From: Sipunculus nudus
Lineage: Eukaryota > Annelida > Sipuncula > Golfingiida > Sipunculidae
Assembly (NCBI GenBank): GCA_026874595.1
Contig: CM049320.1
Span: 26,258,214-26,322,213, forward strand
Direction of reading: 5' to 3'
Length of the DNA: 64,000 nt
Shown here piece by piece: positions 46,669-57,823 of the stretch. Every line of letters begins with the position of its first letter. Position 1 is the first letter of the stretch. The translations under genes were made by a program, and so were the position numbers. The notes beneath the pieces are model-generated. The model was given only the letters and a program-made list of their open reading frames with translations. It ran no database searches and was not told where the DNA came from.

Positions 46669-47251
46669 ATTATATGTAGTGGTGGGAGTCGGTTCCTTTT
46701 TCACATTCGATCATCGGTTTGAGCAAACCGATCGATGATCGATTACTAATCGGTTCAGGCAAATATAAAAAGAAATGCAGTTTTCTGTGAAACTTTACAT
46801 TCTGAACCAAGCCCGCAGTAAAGAAAAGAAGTTTTCGCCTTTTTTATATTTTCCTAATATTAGTAAAATATGCTTTTAAAAGTTTCATTTTAATGATTTA
46901 TAATAATCAAGAATTAAACCACAATCCAGGACAACTACTTGCTTCATAGACCCGGAGAATTTATGAAGCATTTTAACTCCATACCGCCCATATTGTGCAA
47001 TGTACATCTCGTTACAAAACTCCCCGCTTATTCTGCAGCTCCCTGCCAATTCACAGACGTTTATTACGTCACCTGTTCTCGCATCTACCGTGGTAAACTT
47101 AGTTACATAGGGAAGTTATTTGGGAACAAAGACTCATTATCAAAATCATGATGTAATCGATAGTTGCCTTCGGTAATCGAGCGCTTGAAAGTGGCAGCAA
47201 ACCGACTGACTTTCGATAAAACTCGATGATCGGCCCACCACTAATTATATG
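46669..47251. mobile_element. hAT-type MITE with perfect 8-bp target duplication
   Basis: Termini TAGTGGTGGG (46677) and CCCACCACTA (ending 47243) are perfect inverses; ATTATATG flanks both sides (46669-46676 and 47244-47251). Body 567 bp, no transposase. Subterminal sequence has ATCGGTTTGAGCAAACCGAT. The homologous site downstream of UGT-A (26751-26758, ATAATATG) is empty, so insertion followed the UGT duplication. Confidence 0.88.
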
Positions 47252-47413
47252 CGATGTGTTTAAATAGATAATCACTTTTGTTAGCAGCATTATTGTGAAG
47301 GGTATTTCATGAAGAGGGTATTAAATATAAAAATGACATACACGAGATTAGTTAGTCCGTTTTCTGTTTATGAACATTGGGGGTTCTGATTAGTTTTTTA
47401 ATCATCCACAATA

Positions 47414-48925
47414 TCATGAAGTATATGACTGACAGAAGTAAAAAACCGCTGAGGATACCAGAGCTAACACATCCAACATCAGATACTGGTACCAAGGAAT
47501 AATTTGTCCGTATGACAGTAAATGTTCACCACCGAACTCCAGAACATGCTCTATCCAAAACACGGCCCTCTCTACTGGATGTTGTTGAGAATTTCGAAAT
47601 ATCCGAGATGCCTTCTGCACATTCTGTCTGTATTTGGGATTAGTCATTAATTCTTCAATGCTGCGTGCCAAATCTTCTGGCTTGAAGGTTAACAGATCCA
47701 TTTTCAACCCAAAGCCTTTTTGCACACCCCTTTGACTGTTATACGGTTGGTCGCCCCAGACAGGTAAAAACAACATGGGTACCCCATGGTAGACTGCCTC
47801 AAACTGACTGTTTGCTCCACAATGGGTTATGAACAAACGGGTTTTATTGTGACCAAGTAAATTATTTTGAGGTATCCAGTCCATCACCTTGATACGAGCT
47901 GGCACGTCTATGTTCCCACACCTCATGCATTGCCATACAAAAGTATATTTTGTCTTAAGAAATGCAGATAGAAGTCGCTGTATAATGTTATCTGAAAAAT
48001 TAGGCGTAAAAGATCCAAATGAGACCACAATGACACCATTTTCTGCCCTTTTTGTGAACTCTTCTAGGTCTTGAGGCAGAGGTTTTGCACGCTTCGTTGT
48101 TAAACCTCCAATCTCTTTCACATTAGGCATGGTCGACCGCGGATAATCAATTATTACATCAGTGTCTAACAACCACAACTGACTGTGTTGTGCAAGCTGA
48201 GATATGCTCATGAAAGGTTTATTTGGTGCGTATAAATTGACGATATCACTTGAAAGGTATTGCATGTGTTCTGTCCCTATTGTCCAGTCTATCAGATGCC
48301 ACGTATTAGTCAATCTTTCCGAGAATGTCATCTTGTCGGAATATGGAAGACCTAAAGGAAAGGGTACAAAGGATGGAATCGCTGGTGCGCGGAATAACCA
48401 GGGTTCATACTGAGTCGCCAAAGAAATATACGGAATATCAAGGCTATACAAAAGCACATATGCACACCTATTCATTGGAAAAGCATCAATGATGGCAAGG
48501 TCTATTTTGAGCTCCTTAATCTTGGCCCTTAGTTTTTTATCACTGAGTAGATTGTTGCATCCTTCACGTTGTCCTTTACCATTCACACGGAGGCTTTCCT
48601 TTGGGATCAATTCCAATGAGGTCTTCAATATATTTTTTGAGGCTACGGGGTCCTTTATTTCTTCCTGCCAATCGCTTTCAATCACATGATGACCAAGGAT
48701 GTTAAATTTATACTTGTTTTCTAAATCGTTGAACCCTGCATAAGTAGGAGTAACTACCATGTATATCTCGTGGCCTCTCAGTCTAAGTCCTTCCCCGATG
48801 TGAGCAATTTCTGATATGTGACTCGGAAAAGCAAATGGTAACAGGACGATGTTTTTTCCTTCGCCATACTGTATACCAAGAAGAAGAAAGGAAAGATTTA
48901 TGAATAACCTAAGACCCATATTCAA
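47414..48925 (-). CDS. UDP-glucuronosyltransferase (UGT-B), C-terminal anchor truncated by frameshift
   Basis: Single coding exon, 503 residues; by eye the closest paralogue of UGT-A. Signal peptide at residues 1-23; catalytic His in FPSHIS and Asp in AIIDAF intact; UDP-sugar signature (DWIPQNNLLGH, FITHCGANSQFEAVYHG, GDQ) intact. The last residues AVFYFCQSYTS end within what should be the membrane helix. Compared with UGT-A, one base is missing in an A/T run at about 47442-47447; past it the other frame stays open and ends with the same KxKTD-type tail at about 47365. So the membrane anchor and retrieval tail are lost or altered. May be a true recent mutation, a polymorphism or a sequencing error in the homopolymer. 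5' UTR intron acceptor at 49034, as in UGT-A. Confidence 0.93.
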   Translation of the reverse strand: MNMGLRLFINLSFLLLGIQYGEGKNIVLLPFAFPSHISEIAHIGEGLRLRGHEIYMVVTPTYAGFNDLENKYKFNILGHHVIESDWQEEIKDPVASKNILKTSLELIPKESLRVNGKGQREGCNNLLSDKKLRAKIKELKIDLAIIDAFPMNRCAYVLLYSLDIPYISLATQYEPWLFRAPAIPSFVPFPLGLPYSDKMTFSERLTNTWHLIDWTIGTEHMQYLSSDIVNLYAPNKPFMSISQLAQHSQLWLLDTDVIIDYPRSTMPNVKEIGGLTTKRAKPLPQDLEEFTKRAENGVIVVSFGSFTPNFSDNIIQRLLSAFLKTKYTFVWQCMRCGNIDVPARIKVMDWIPQNNLLGHNKTRLFITHCGANSQFEAVYHGVPMLFLPVWGDQPYNSQRGVQKGFGLKMDLLTFKPEDLARSIEELMTNPKYRQNVQKASRIFRNSQQHPVERAVFWIEHVLEFGGEHLLSYGQIIPWYQYLMLDVLALVSSAVFYFCQSYTS

Positions 48926-49033
48926 ATATTCTGTCAGACGACCAACTACCGTCTTCAGGTCTTAAATTGTAGATCAGGTCTTAAAGGCCTTACAGGGCGG
49001 GCCCTATCACAGGAATACTCTGCTACAGGTGCT
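48926..49033 (-). promoter_or_regulatory. UGT-B 5' UTR segment with splice acceptor
   Basis: Acceptor TTTTCTTTCCAG/AGCACCTGTAG matches the one upstream of UGT-A. Confidence 0.55.
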
Positions 49034-49039
49034 CTGGAA

Positions 49040-51240
49040 AGAAAATGAGAAATTTTATAATATTAGTCAAAGTCTTTCAAAATTATGGACAGCATGTAAG
49101 GAAAGGATGAACGAGATTCTGTGAAATTAAGTTGAATGTGCGTCTTCTTTTTCTTCGCGATAAAATTTTTGTGTGTCATTTAGATGGCCGGTTGAAATAG
49201 ATGAATGATAAATTTATCCCGTTTAATTTTCATGATTCACAAAAAAATCCATGTCTTAACATTTATTAGCGTAAATATAACACATTTATTCCACTTGTAA
49301 ATGCGACCAATCATTGTACCTCTGCAAGAAGGTATTCTTTTTTCTTTTTCTTTTTTTTTTTGGTGCTTTGTTTAATAGCTGTTTATTGGGTCGGTGGATT
49401 TTCTGTTACAAACCTAACTCAAAGAATATCTATAAATGGATTTTGATGGAATTTGTGAATGGTTATGGAAACATCTAAGGTAACGTCCTTTGAAATGTGT
49501 ATTTGATCCCGAGCACTATGATATTTTATTGCTCAAGGCAACATTTACAATTACATAATACGGCTGTCGAGGCCATCGTGATCATCTAGCGCCTTGGGAA
49601 CTTTCAGGGTAAATGTGCACGACAGTCAGTTTGGATTTACGTATGGGAAAACTGACGGGTGATTGAACTATTGGATTGGTGTACCATCACGCACTTTTCG
49701 CAGGTTAATTTCTCTCCTACGCTTTCTAAACAACGCAAGTTTGATCATGGCTGAGGTAAGATTACGAATCTGGGAATCGATACTGTTGACGGAGGTATAT
49801 ATATATGTTCTCCGACATTCACTCTAATGAAACTTGCTTCATATATCCCTATAATCAATCCGTTAAAAATGTGTGAAACAACAAATGAATCTTTCTGCCA
49901 TGTCACTTTCATATAAACTCTTATTCACTTCTAGTTAGTCGGAAGGTGTTTACGGTGTTAGCAACTATTAGACCACTTATTAGTTTGTGCCAGTACATTT
50001 TTGACCAAACCATTGTCAGAGTGGGCCTGAAAGCTGTCACTACAAAATTATTTAAAGGGAAAGTATAATGGGGTTTATTTAACTGTTCAATTTTACAAAT
50101 ATCCTTTTTCCAATCTGCGGAGAGAAAAGTATCTGGCGTTATTAGGGTGGTGCATTTGATAAACTGATTAATGCATTTTATATTAGGTACATTAGGCGGC
50201 ACTTTTACTCACTAGATATTAGAAATATGATACGTCAGTCTAACCTGAAGACGGTTTGCAGGACGACAGGTCCTTTGTTGGAAATACCGCCCCGTCAGTG
50301 AATACGCGGCTGAGCTTGGTTCAGAATGACTTCTACTAACACGGTAATCTATGCAGGTATTCCATTACCTATATGTTCTTTAATTACTCAATGGAACATA
50401 TTTGTAACGTAATGGATTCTGCATGTATCTACTCTTGAGACCGTTACATAAAATTGATTTTAAATTATGCACATATACACTTACTGTACCAGTATACAGA
50501 ATGCACAGCTTGTACCTGAATTTTGGACGCTGACACTGTACATTAGTTACAGGTAACGGGAAACACATACCTATTTTCTGCCTTCTGTTAGAAGCTAATT
50601 AATGCACTTTTCCTCTTTTTTCTTCCGTCCTATCGCAAAGAGAAAACCGCGGCTCGTTGGTTTCCACATAGATATCACTGCATGCATGGTAGCTTGATCA
50701 GTGGGCCACAACACTTATATTTGTTACACAGGCAGGAAAAGTTACCTTGAATGTTGGGTTATTGCCAGATGATGCAATGTGGTGTGTTGCGCTGGTAAAA
50801 TGCTACAACCAGTCAAGTGTAAGCACAAAGCAAAATAAATGGGTCACATTCATTACGCAGAGGTTACATACTGCAGGCGTTTTAGATCTCCGCGGATTTC
50901 TGTAACGTGCTTTTTCGGGGTGTCAACACCAGGGATGGCACAGTGGTGCATAGTATCGTACTCTCCTGATACTGCGGTTGGGACAGAGTGTCTCTGGTCG
51001 ATATCGCCGCACAGTGTAGACAGCCGGTCATTTTAAATTTAGGCGACGAGTGCGGAATTAAAACAAACGAATACCTGTAAATGTACAAACCAAATCTTAA
51101 ATCCAATATCTGTATTAACCGTCGCCATTTTCTGTTATAACAGGACTTTAATCCACGGGAAGCATGTATATATACGTTCAGATATTTATGCAATATACAT
51201 GAAGAATTAATAATATGCTGAGTTAGAAACGAATTTTTTT
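49040..51240. other. Duplicated UGT upstream flank, no gene recognised
   Basis: 49040-50870 is the partner of 28560-31450. The frames of 93, 62 and 121 residues in it are not conserved in the partner copy and carry no recognisable features. Confidence 0.5.
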
Positions 51241-51241
51241 C

Positions 51242-51500
51242 GGACATTCAAAGTGTTCTTAGAAAATTTCACCACTGAAAACAAAGGACTGTCAAATCGG
51301 CAACTTTAAGGATTGCCAAATGGGTGTACCAAAAATAACAACCGAGGTTGTCAAATATGTATTAATAACTCTGTAAGGTTGTCAAAAGGGGTTGTCAAAT
51401 GTTTGCCCTCACAACCCATGGGGTTGTATTTAGGTTGTATGTTTATTTGCATTATTACTATTTTTAAATAATAATAATTTAATGAACATATATAAATTAA

Positions 51501-51537
<37 letters not shown>

Positions 51538-51595
51538 GCAGGTATATTCAAGTAAAATAATTATTAAAAAACAGTCCCACTGACGGTACCCAGTG

Positions 51596-51651
<56 letters not shown>

Positions 51652-52144
51652 TACGGCATTCAGTCGTAGCTAACAGTTGTTATGGCTTATTTCAAGTGAA
51701 AGTATATTAGATTGCGGTTAGGCCGTGCATTAAAAGTGAACTCATTTGTATTCTCATCACAATTTACAGTGCTCTCGACATTGAATTGATGGGTCATTGA
51801 AACACGTGTCCGAGCAGGCTTCTTCTCAAGAACGTTTACTATTCAAATATTCTAATACCATTAATACTTATTGAACTATAGAAAAGGACATTCAAAGTGT
51901 TCTTAGAAAATTTCACCACTGAAAACAAAGGATTGTCAAATCGGCAACTTTAATGATTGCCAAATGGGTGTACCAAAAAAAAACAACCGAGGTTGTCAAA
52001 TATGTATTTAATAACTCTGTAAGGTTGTCAAAAGGGGTTGTCAAATGTTTGCCCTCACAACCCATTGGGTTTTATTTAGGTTGTATGTTTATTTGCATTA
52101 TAACTATTTTTAAGTAATAATAATTTAATGTATATATATAAATT

Positions 52145-52180
<36 letters not shown>

Positions 52181-52237
52181 GCAGTATATTCAAGTAAAAT
52201 ATTTATTAAAAAACAGTCCCACTGACGGTACCCAGTG

Positions 52238-52301
<64 letters not shown>

Positions 52302-52536
52302 TACGGCATTCAGTCGTAGCTAACAGATGTTATGGCTTATTTCAAGTGAAAGTATATTAGATTGCGGTTAGGCCGTGCATCAAAAGTGAACTCATTTGTA
52401 TTCTCATCACAATTTACAGTGCTCTCGACATTGAATTGATGGGTCATTGAAACACGTGTCCGAGCAGGCTTCTTCTCAAGAACGTTTACTATTCAAATAT
52501 TCTAATACCATTAATACTTATTGAACTATAGAAAAG
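51242..52536. repeat. Recent 644-bp tandem duplication
   Basis: GGACATTCAAAGTGTTCTTA begins at 51242 and again at 51886; the two copies are nearly identical, including (AAT)n (51502, 52148), (TA)n (51599, 52245) and the tail ending GAACTATAGAAAAGGA. Each unit also contains several GGTTGTCAAA repeats. Differences are few substitutions and microsatellite length. Confidence 0.92.
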
Positions 52537-52539
52537 GAA

Positions 52540-53210
52540 ATTATTTTGTGCGATAGTATTTAGATACTAAAATCATCGAACGTGTACATTAGAACGTTTA
52601 TACCGTTATGCGAGCAGTACTTATAGATATCCAATACTGATTATAAACCAATGAACAAATTTATGTGTTTATTACAGTTTGATTGTCTGTAAATGTAAGA
52701 GTCATTGGCAAGATAAAATCTTGCTGATGACTGCATAACGTATTCAGTCTCATTGACACGTGTTCTAAAAGTGTGGGTGTTTTTCTTATACAAGTCACAG
52801 ATATCTGGCATGGGTGTACTTTACCTTTTTTTTTGCACTTTTTTCCATGCCATCGTTTAATACTATTTTATACTTAATGAATATATATTGAATATACTAT
52901 ATATGAATATACTATTTTTTACTTCTGTAAATATAGCTAAAATGTATTCTAATATGTGAACCAACAGTGTCTAATATGTTGATTCTTACACATTTGATCT
53001 ATAATGTAACGAACATTTTTTTTATCTATATAATGCGTTATGCTATGTCCTATTAACCAATTGTTAAAAGCACCAGGTGTGAAGCTCCATGAGTTTACAA
53101 AGATTTCTATTAATATGGTGGAAAATAATTCACTATCAACGTGTAATACAAAAGTGAAGGGAACACTTGTACATGTAGGGTGTGTATATGCGACGCTTAT
53201 ATGCACTAGA
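52540..53210. other. AT-rich flank downstream of UGT-C
   Basis: No gene seen. The overlapping 85-residue frames on opposite strands at about 52949-53297 are mutual shadows. Confidence 0.4.
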
Positions 53211-53216
53211 GGTCTC

Positions 53217-54782
53217 CTAGCTTTTTTTCTCCTTACGAACCTTTCGAGTACTCACCCACTTGTAAAACACCCAGCGTATCAGGAAGAATATAACTGATAT
53301 AAATAGAAAAGCTGCTGTAAATACAACGGCTAAAACATCTAACATCAGATACTGATACCAAGGAATAATTTGTCCGTAGGATAATAGATGTTCACCACCG
53401 AACTCCAAAACGTGTTCTACCCAGAACACTGCCCTCTCTATGGGATGTTGTTGAGTATCCCGGAACATCCGGGACGCCTTCTCTACACTCTTTCTGTATT
53501 TGGGATTAATCATAAGTTCTTCAATGCTGCGTGCCAAATCTGCTGGTTGGAATATTAACAAATCCATTTTCAACCCAAGGCTTTTGTCTACACCTCTTTG
53601 ACTGTTATACGGTTGGTCACCCCACACAGGTAAAAACAACATAGGCACGCCGTGGTAGATCGCCTCAAACTGACTGTTTGCTCCAGCATGGGTTATGAAT
53701 AAACTTGTCTTATTGTGACCTAGTAAATCATTTTGAGGTATCCAATCGGTCACTTTAATGCGCGCTGGCACTTCTCTGTTTCCAAATTTTGTGCATCGCC
53801 ATAAAAAAGAGTACTTAGTCATAAGAAACGCAGACAATAGTCGATCTAATATGTCATTTGAAAATGGAGGAGTGCTTGATCCAAACGAAACCACTACAAC
53901 ACCATCTACTGCCGAGTTCATGAAATCCTCTAGATCTTGAGGCAGAGGTTTCGCAGGTTTAGTTGTCAAACCTCCAATCTCTTTCACATTTGGCATGGTG
54001 GGCCGCGGATAATCAATTATTACATCGGTGTCTAACAACCACAACTGACTGCGATGTGCAAGCTGATCTATGCTCAGGAAAGGTTTGTTTGGTGCGTAGA
54101 TACTGACCATGTCGCTTGAAAGAAACGGCATATGTTCTGTCTTAAATGTCCAATCCAACAGATTCCACGTGTTAACCATCCTTTCAGTGAATGTCATCTT
54201 TTCGGAATATGGTAAACCCATAGGGAAAGGCACAAAGGATGGAATCGCTGGTGCGCGGAATAACCAGGGTTCATACTGTGTCGTCAATGAAACATACGGA
54301 ATATCAAGACTATACAAAAGCACATATGTACACCTATTCATTGGAAAAGCATCAATTATAGCAAGGTCTATTTTCAGCTCTTTCAATTTGACTCTCAGTT
54401 CTTCATCACTCAATAAATTATTACACCCCTCCCGTTGTCCGTCGCTATTGATACGGAAGTCCTCTATTGGTGTTACGCGCAATGCAGACTCCAGCAAATC
54501 ACTGGATACTTCGGGGTCGTTCAATATTTGTTGCCAATCTTTCTCAATCACATGATGACCAAGCATGTTAAATTTATACTTGTTTTCTAAATCTTTGAAC
54601 CCTGCATAAGTAGGGGTAACTACCATGTGTATATCGTGACCTTTCAGCCTAAGTCCCTCCCCGATATGAGCAATTTCTGATATATGGCTTGGAAAAGCAA
54701 ACGGGAATAGGACGATGTTCTTACCATCTACATAATTGTGACATAGCAGAAGAAACGTCGACAAGAACAAAGGTATAGCCAT
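53217..54782 (-). CDS. UDP-glucuronosyltransferase (UGT-C), intact
   Basis: Single coding exon, 521 residues. Signal peptide at 1-20 (MAIPLFLSTFLLLCHNYVDG), catalytic His in FPSHIS, Asp in AIIDAF, UDP-sugar signature WIPQNDLLGH to FITHAGANSQFEA and GDQ, C-terminal membrane helix, and a basic tail ending KEKKS (KxKxx form). It differs from UGT-A and UGT-B mainly in the acceptor-side N-terminal domain around residues 80-120 (ILNDPEVSSDLLESALRVTP), where substrate choice is usually set, so acceptors may differ. The decayed copy at 21.6-22.6 kb seems closest to this one. The 148-residue frame on the opposite strand is its shadow. Confidence 0.95.
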   Translation of the reverse strand: MAIPLFLSTFLLLCHNYVDGKNIVLFPFAFPSHISEIAHIGEGLRLKGHDIHMVVTPTYAGFKDLENKYKFNMLGHHVIEKDWQQILNDPEVSSDLLESALRVTPIEDFRINSDGQREGCNNLLSDEELRVKLKELKIDLAIIDAFPMNRCTYVLLYSLDIPYVSLTTQYEPWLFRAPAIPSFVPFPMGLPYSEKMTFTERMVNTWNLLDWTFKTEHMPFLSSDMVSIYAPNKPFLSIDQLAHRSQLWLLDTDVIIDYPRPTMPNVKEIGGLTTKPAKPLPQDLEDFMNSAVDGVVVVSFGSSTPPFSNDILDRLLSAFLMTKYSFLWRCTKFGNREVPARIKVTDWIPQNDLLGHNKTSLFITHAGANSQFEAIYHGVPMLFLPVWGDQPYNSQRGVDKSLGLKMDLLIFQPADLARSIEELMINPKYRKSVEKASRMFRDTQQHPIERAVFWVEHVLEFGGEHLLSYGQIIPWYQYLMLDVLAVVFTAAFLFISVIFFLIRWVFYKWVSTRKVRKEKKS

Positions 54783-54835
54783 GGTAAAACAGAATTGTCA
54801 GACAACCAACTGTTCCTGTAATAGGCAGCTCTTAC

Positions 54836-54927
54836 CTTTTCTTCTGCTAGTCTGTTATTATATTGTTTTAATATTGCTGTTATGTATTCCAGGTCGTTTG
54901 TTGTGATCAAATCATCGTATTTGTTTC
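54836..54927 (-). other. Possible spliced segment upstream of UGT-C
   Basis: A 92-nt stretch bounded by an acceptor (CTATTTACAG) and a donor (GAAAAG/GTAAGA). One frame reads like coding sequence (YDDLITTNDLEYITAILKQY then NNRLAEEK). A second AG lies 18 nt past the donor, too close for an intron, so the segment may simply be UGT-C 5' UTR reaching the ATG at 54782. Not recognised as a known protein. Confidence 0.3.
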
Positions 54928-55884
54928 CTGTAAATAGAATGATAAACGTACATATATGTGACTTCGAATATTATAATTGTAATGTATACATGAATAAATT
55001 TTGGTAGCCATATATACAGAAATGAGTATACAAAATGGAATATTATATCCGAGTTTTAACATTTCTTCATGATTTAAACTGTTACATGTCAATTTGATAT
55101 TTTTGTTATATAGGCCTACTTCATTAAGTATATCTCCTTAATTCCTCCCTTTCCTCACGGATGATGCACATTCTTAATTCCTAAATATAAGAATAAGAAA
55201 AACCTTAAGATGACTTGTTATATTAAAAATACCAAAATCATAGGCGTGGGAACATAATTTTTAATGAGGACGAAGTTCATTTTCCGAGGTTGAGGGGCAG
55301 TTGCATGGTGGTACGATATGGGTTTACACACACACACACACACACATATCCGCTGACAAGACAGAAAACCCCATAGGAAATTCCTATTGATGGATACTAA
55401 CCAGGGGAATCCGTGGGAAAAGACAGTATGGGGAGGGTGTGGTGGGAGGGGGCCATTAGGCCTAATTCCCACCCATGGTTTAGAAGATTTAAAAAAAATT
55501 CTTTTTGTAAATAAGCACATTTTCTTATACATTTGAGACCAAAGGTTCATATAAAATTTTTAAGGGAAAAATAAATATTTCAGTTAATTTGAATTATCAA
55601 AATGTAAGACTGGAAAAATATCCCTTCCCCCTCCCCGGGCCGGGTTCCCAAGCATATACATATCATGATTTAAGAGCCTTTTTTCTTAAATAATGGCCAC
55701 GTTATTGTTAATAAATGTTTTAAGAATTGAAAGACTTTACACTGCCGGAAACTACCTCAAGATCCCCATAACCCGATAACCATATATCTTAATGTAAGTG
55801 GAAATCTGATTATCATGAAATTGTACTAGCCGAGGTAATTTATATGAGTTTGAGAAAGGCCGAATATGACAGAGCAAAGTTTGT

Positions 55885-55968
55885 CTTAGACTGGTACCCC
55901 GCTCTATTATGGCGCCCCTCCTCTAGGCCTTGGCTGAGAGCCATAATAGAGCGGGGTACCAGTCTAAG
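55885..55968. repeat. Perfect 29-bp inverted repeat
   Basis: CTTAGACTGGTACCCCGCTC (from 55885, 29 bp) is repeated exactly in inverse at 55940-55968 around a 26-nt C-rich loop. No mismatch. Confidence 0.9.
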
Positions 55969-56089
55969 CTCGTCGGGCTTAAACAGACCAGTGAGTGTAA
56001 AAACTGGGCTTATTCTATGTAGAATTATAGATCATTTATAATGCAAAAGTAGATTTAATTACCATGATCGCATACTTAGTTATTCCTTC

Positions 56090-56455
56090 CTGCTCAGTGG
56101 TGGTTCTGCTTACATTTCTTTCTGTTCCACCCTGAAAAGAGCTGAATCCTGCGGCATATATACAGGCCTTTATTTGTTATCTATGTGAAACTAGGGAAGT
56201 CGGGCAGACAACACTAGCGCAGGCGGAGCCAGGGGGTCACTTGTGCACTGCATATTCACCACCGATGCACTCCGGGGTCATCGCTGGCAGACAGTTCAGC
56301 TGTAGCCTGTACAAGCATGTTGTAGGCATTCCTAGATGGCGCTGTACAGCGGCGACGTCGACTTTGCAATTTGAATTGTTAATGAATTGCAAGTCAACAA
56401 CAAATTCCTGGAACTGAAGGCTAATAAATGTTATCTTATCTTATCTTATCTTATC
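56090..56455 (+). repeat. SINE/LINE-like insertion with (TTATC)n tail
   Basis: Ends AAGGCTAATAAATG followed by five TTATC units, a typical 3' tail of a LINE-mobilised element. Part of the body (TCATCGCTGG...GTTCAGCTGTAG) recurs diverged at about 56545-56640. 5' boundary uncertain. Confidence 0.5.
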
Positions 56456-56641
56456 TTAAAGTATATATAAGTTACGTCCGAAATCTGGGCTAGAGTTTTT
56501 ATCCCCGGAGAAGTGTAGGCTACCGGGTACTTAGGCTACGTATCTGGGGTTATCGCTGGTTGGAGCAATACATGTACAGCATTGCATTGACGGTTTGACA
56601 CGATTTAGCAGTCCGTACAGGGTTCAGCTGTAGTCTGTGTC

Positions 56642-56824
56642 CGGGGGGGGGGGGGGGGGGGGGGGTCGGGGGTCATTTCCGTTCGCAATACTTGCGGGGA
56701 TTCGAACTTGTGTACTTGTGTATATGTCGCCCATACTCGGTGTGTTGACAATTTTTAAGCCAGTTAGTGCTGGAAACGAGTGCCTGTGGTGGAAGGTGTG
56801 TTACAACCCCCCCCCCCCCCCCCC
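56642..56824. repeat. Poly-G tract and poly-C tract
   Basis: About 24 G at 56642-56665 and about 18 C at 56807-56824, in inverse relation over 160 bp; may be the two ends of one small element. Confidence 0.6.
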
Positions 56825-56980
56825 GCGGTCCGGTTTTATTAAAAAATAAAGCACTATTGAGGCGTTTCATGTATAAAATAACAAATCATAGTATTTTTTC
56901 ATATAGTATAGGCCTATTAGAAGTAAAGGCTATGCCAAAACGATTCTGATATATAAAACCTTCATGAAATGCACGGCATG

Positions 56981-57823
56981 TGGCGGATCTAGAGGGGGCG
57001 CCCCCCCCCCCCCCCCCGGTTGAGCTGAAACATCTATTATTTTATCTATTCTTTTCCCATTTATTCGTAATTTATTTACATTTCACACATTTTTTTTTTT
57101 AAATTCCCCAGAAATAAGATTAACAAATTATCCACATTTTATTACTTAATTTCCAGTTCATAAGTTTAGGATATTAATGAACAGCTTTGTGATTATATCC
57201 ATATCATAAGGTAGCATCCAATTATTTCTTTTATTACACTCCGCTGGGTCATAACACGAAGGAACCTCCCAAATTGCATTCGCACGGCTTTCCAGTTAGC
57301 CTAAGGAGGTACCGGTAACAACTTCGATATACGAGTTGAACATTTTAACAATTATTTTACCACGAGAATAACTTTTGAAAGATGGTATTATTTTGCAAGT
57401 TATAAACATAGATGTGCACTTTCCCCATTTACATCAGCTTTCTACTTTCAAGTTAATATTCTTATTTTGAAGAAATATGAATATGAAAGCCGGCCACACG
57501 TTAATATAACCCAACCTCACACAGAAAATCGTCATACTTTATGTGGCAGGTGCCTCAAAATGTCCTCTTTACATTGCACATTTAAAGAATTTTCCAAAAT
57601 TTCCAAATACCTCCATATACCTGTAATTAATTTTAAGGGATACATGGCAAAAATAGATGAAATAAAAAAATTAAATATTTCTAATTATATATATATATAG
57701 ATATGCATATATATATTAAATTTATAACACAAAATTTTAAGAACTTAGATATAATAATACTCATCAGCCACCAACCAAATATTACCCCCCCCCCCCACTG
57801 TTCTCAAATTTCTGGATCCGCCA
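56981..57823. mobile_element. ~840-bp element with GGCGGATC termini
   Basis: Starts TGGCGGATCTAGAGGGGGCG with poly-C inside and ends with poly-C then TTTCTGGATCCGCCA. The 11-bp inverted ends (TGGCGGATCyAGA) match the CGGATCC family, but the body is much longer than the 200-bp copies. A 77-residue frame at 57467 inside shows no recognised transposase motif. Confidence 0.5.

Noticed and set aside
54109-54555. 148-residue open frame on the plus strand
   Set aside because: Exact antisense of UGT-C; the same region of UGT-A and UGT-B has similar antisense frames only because the sense protein is conserved.
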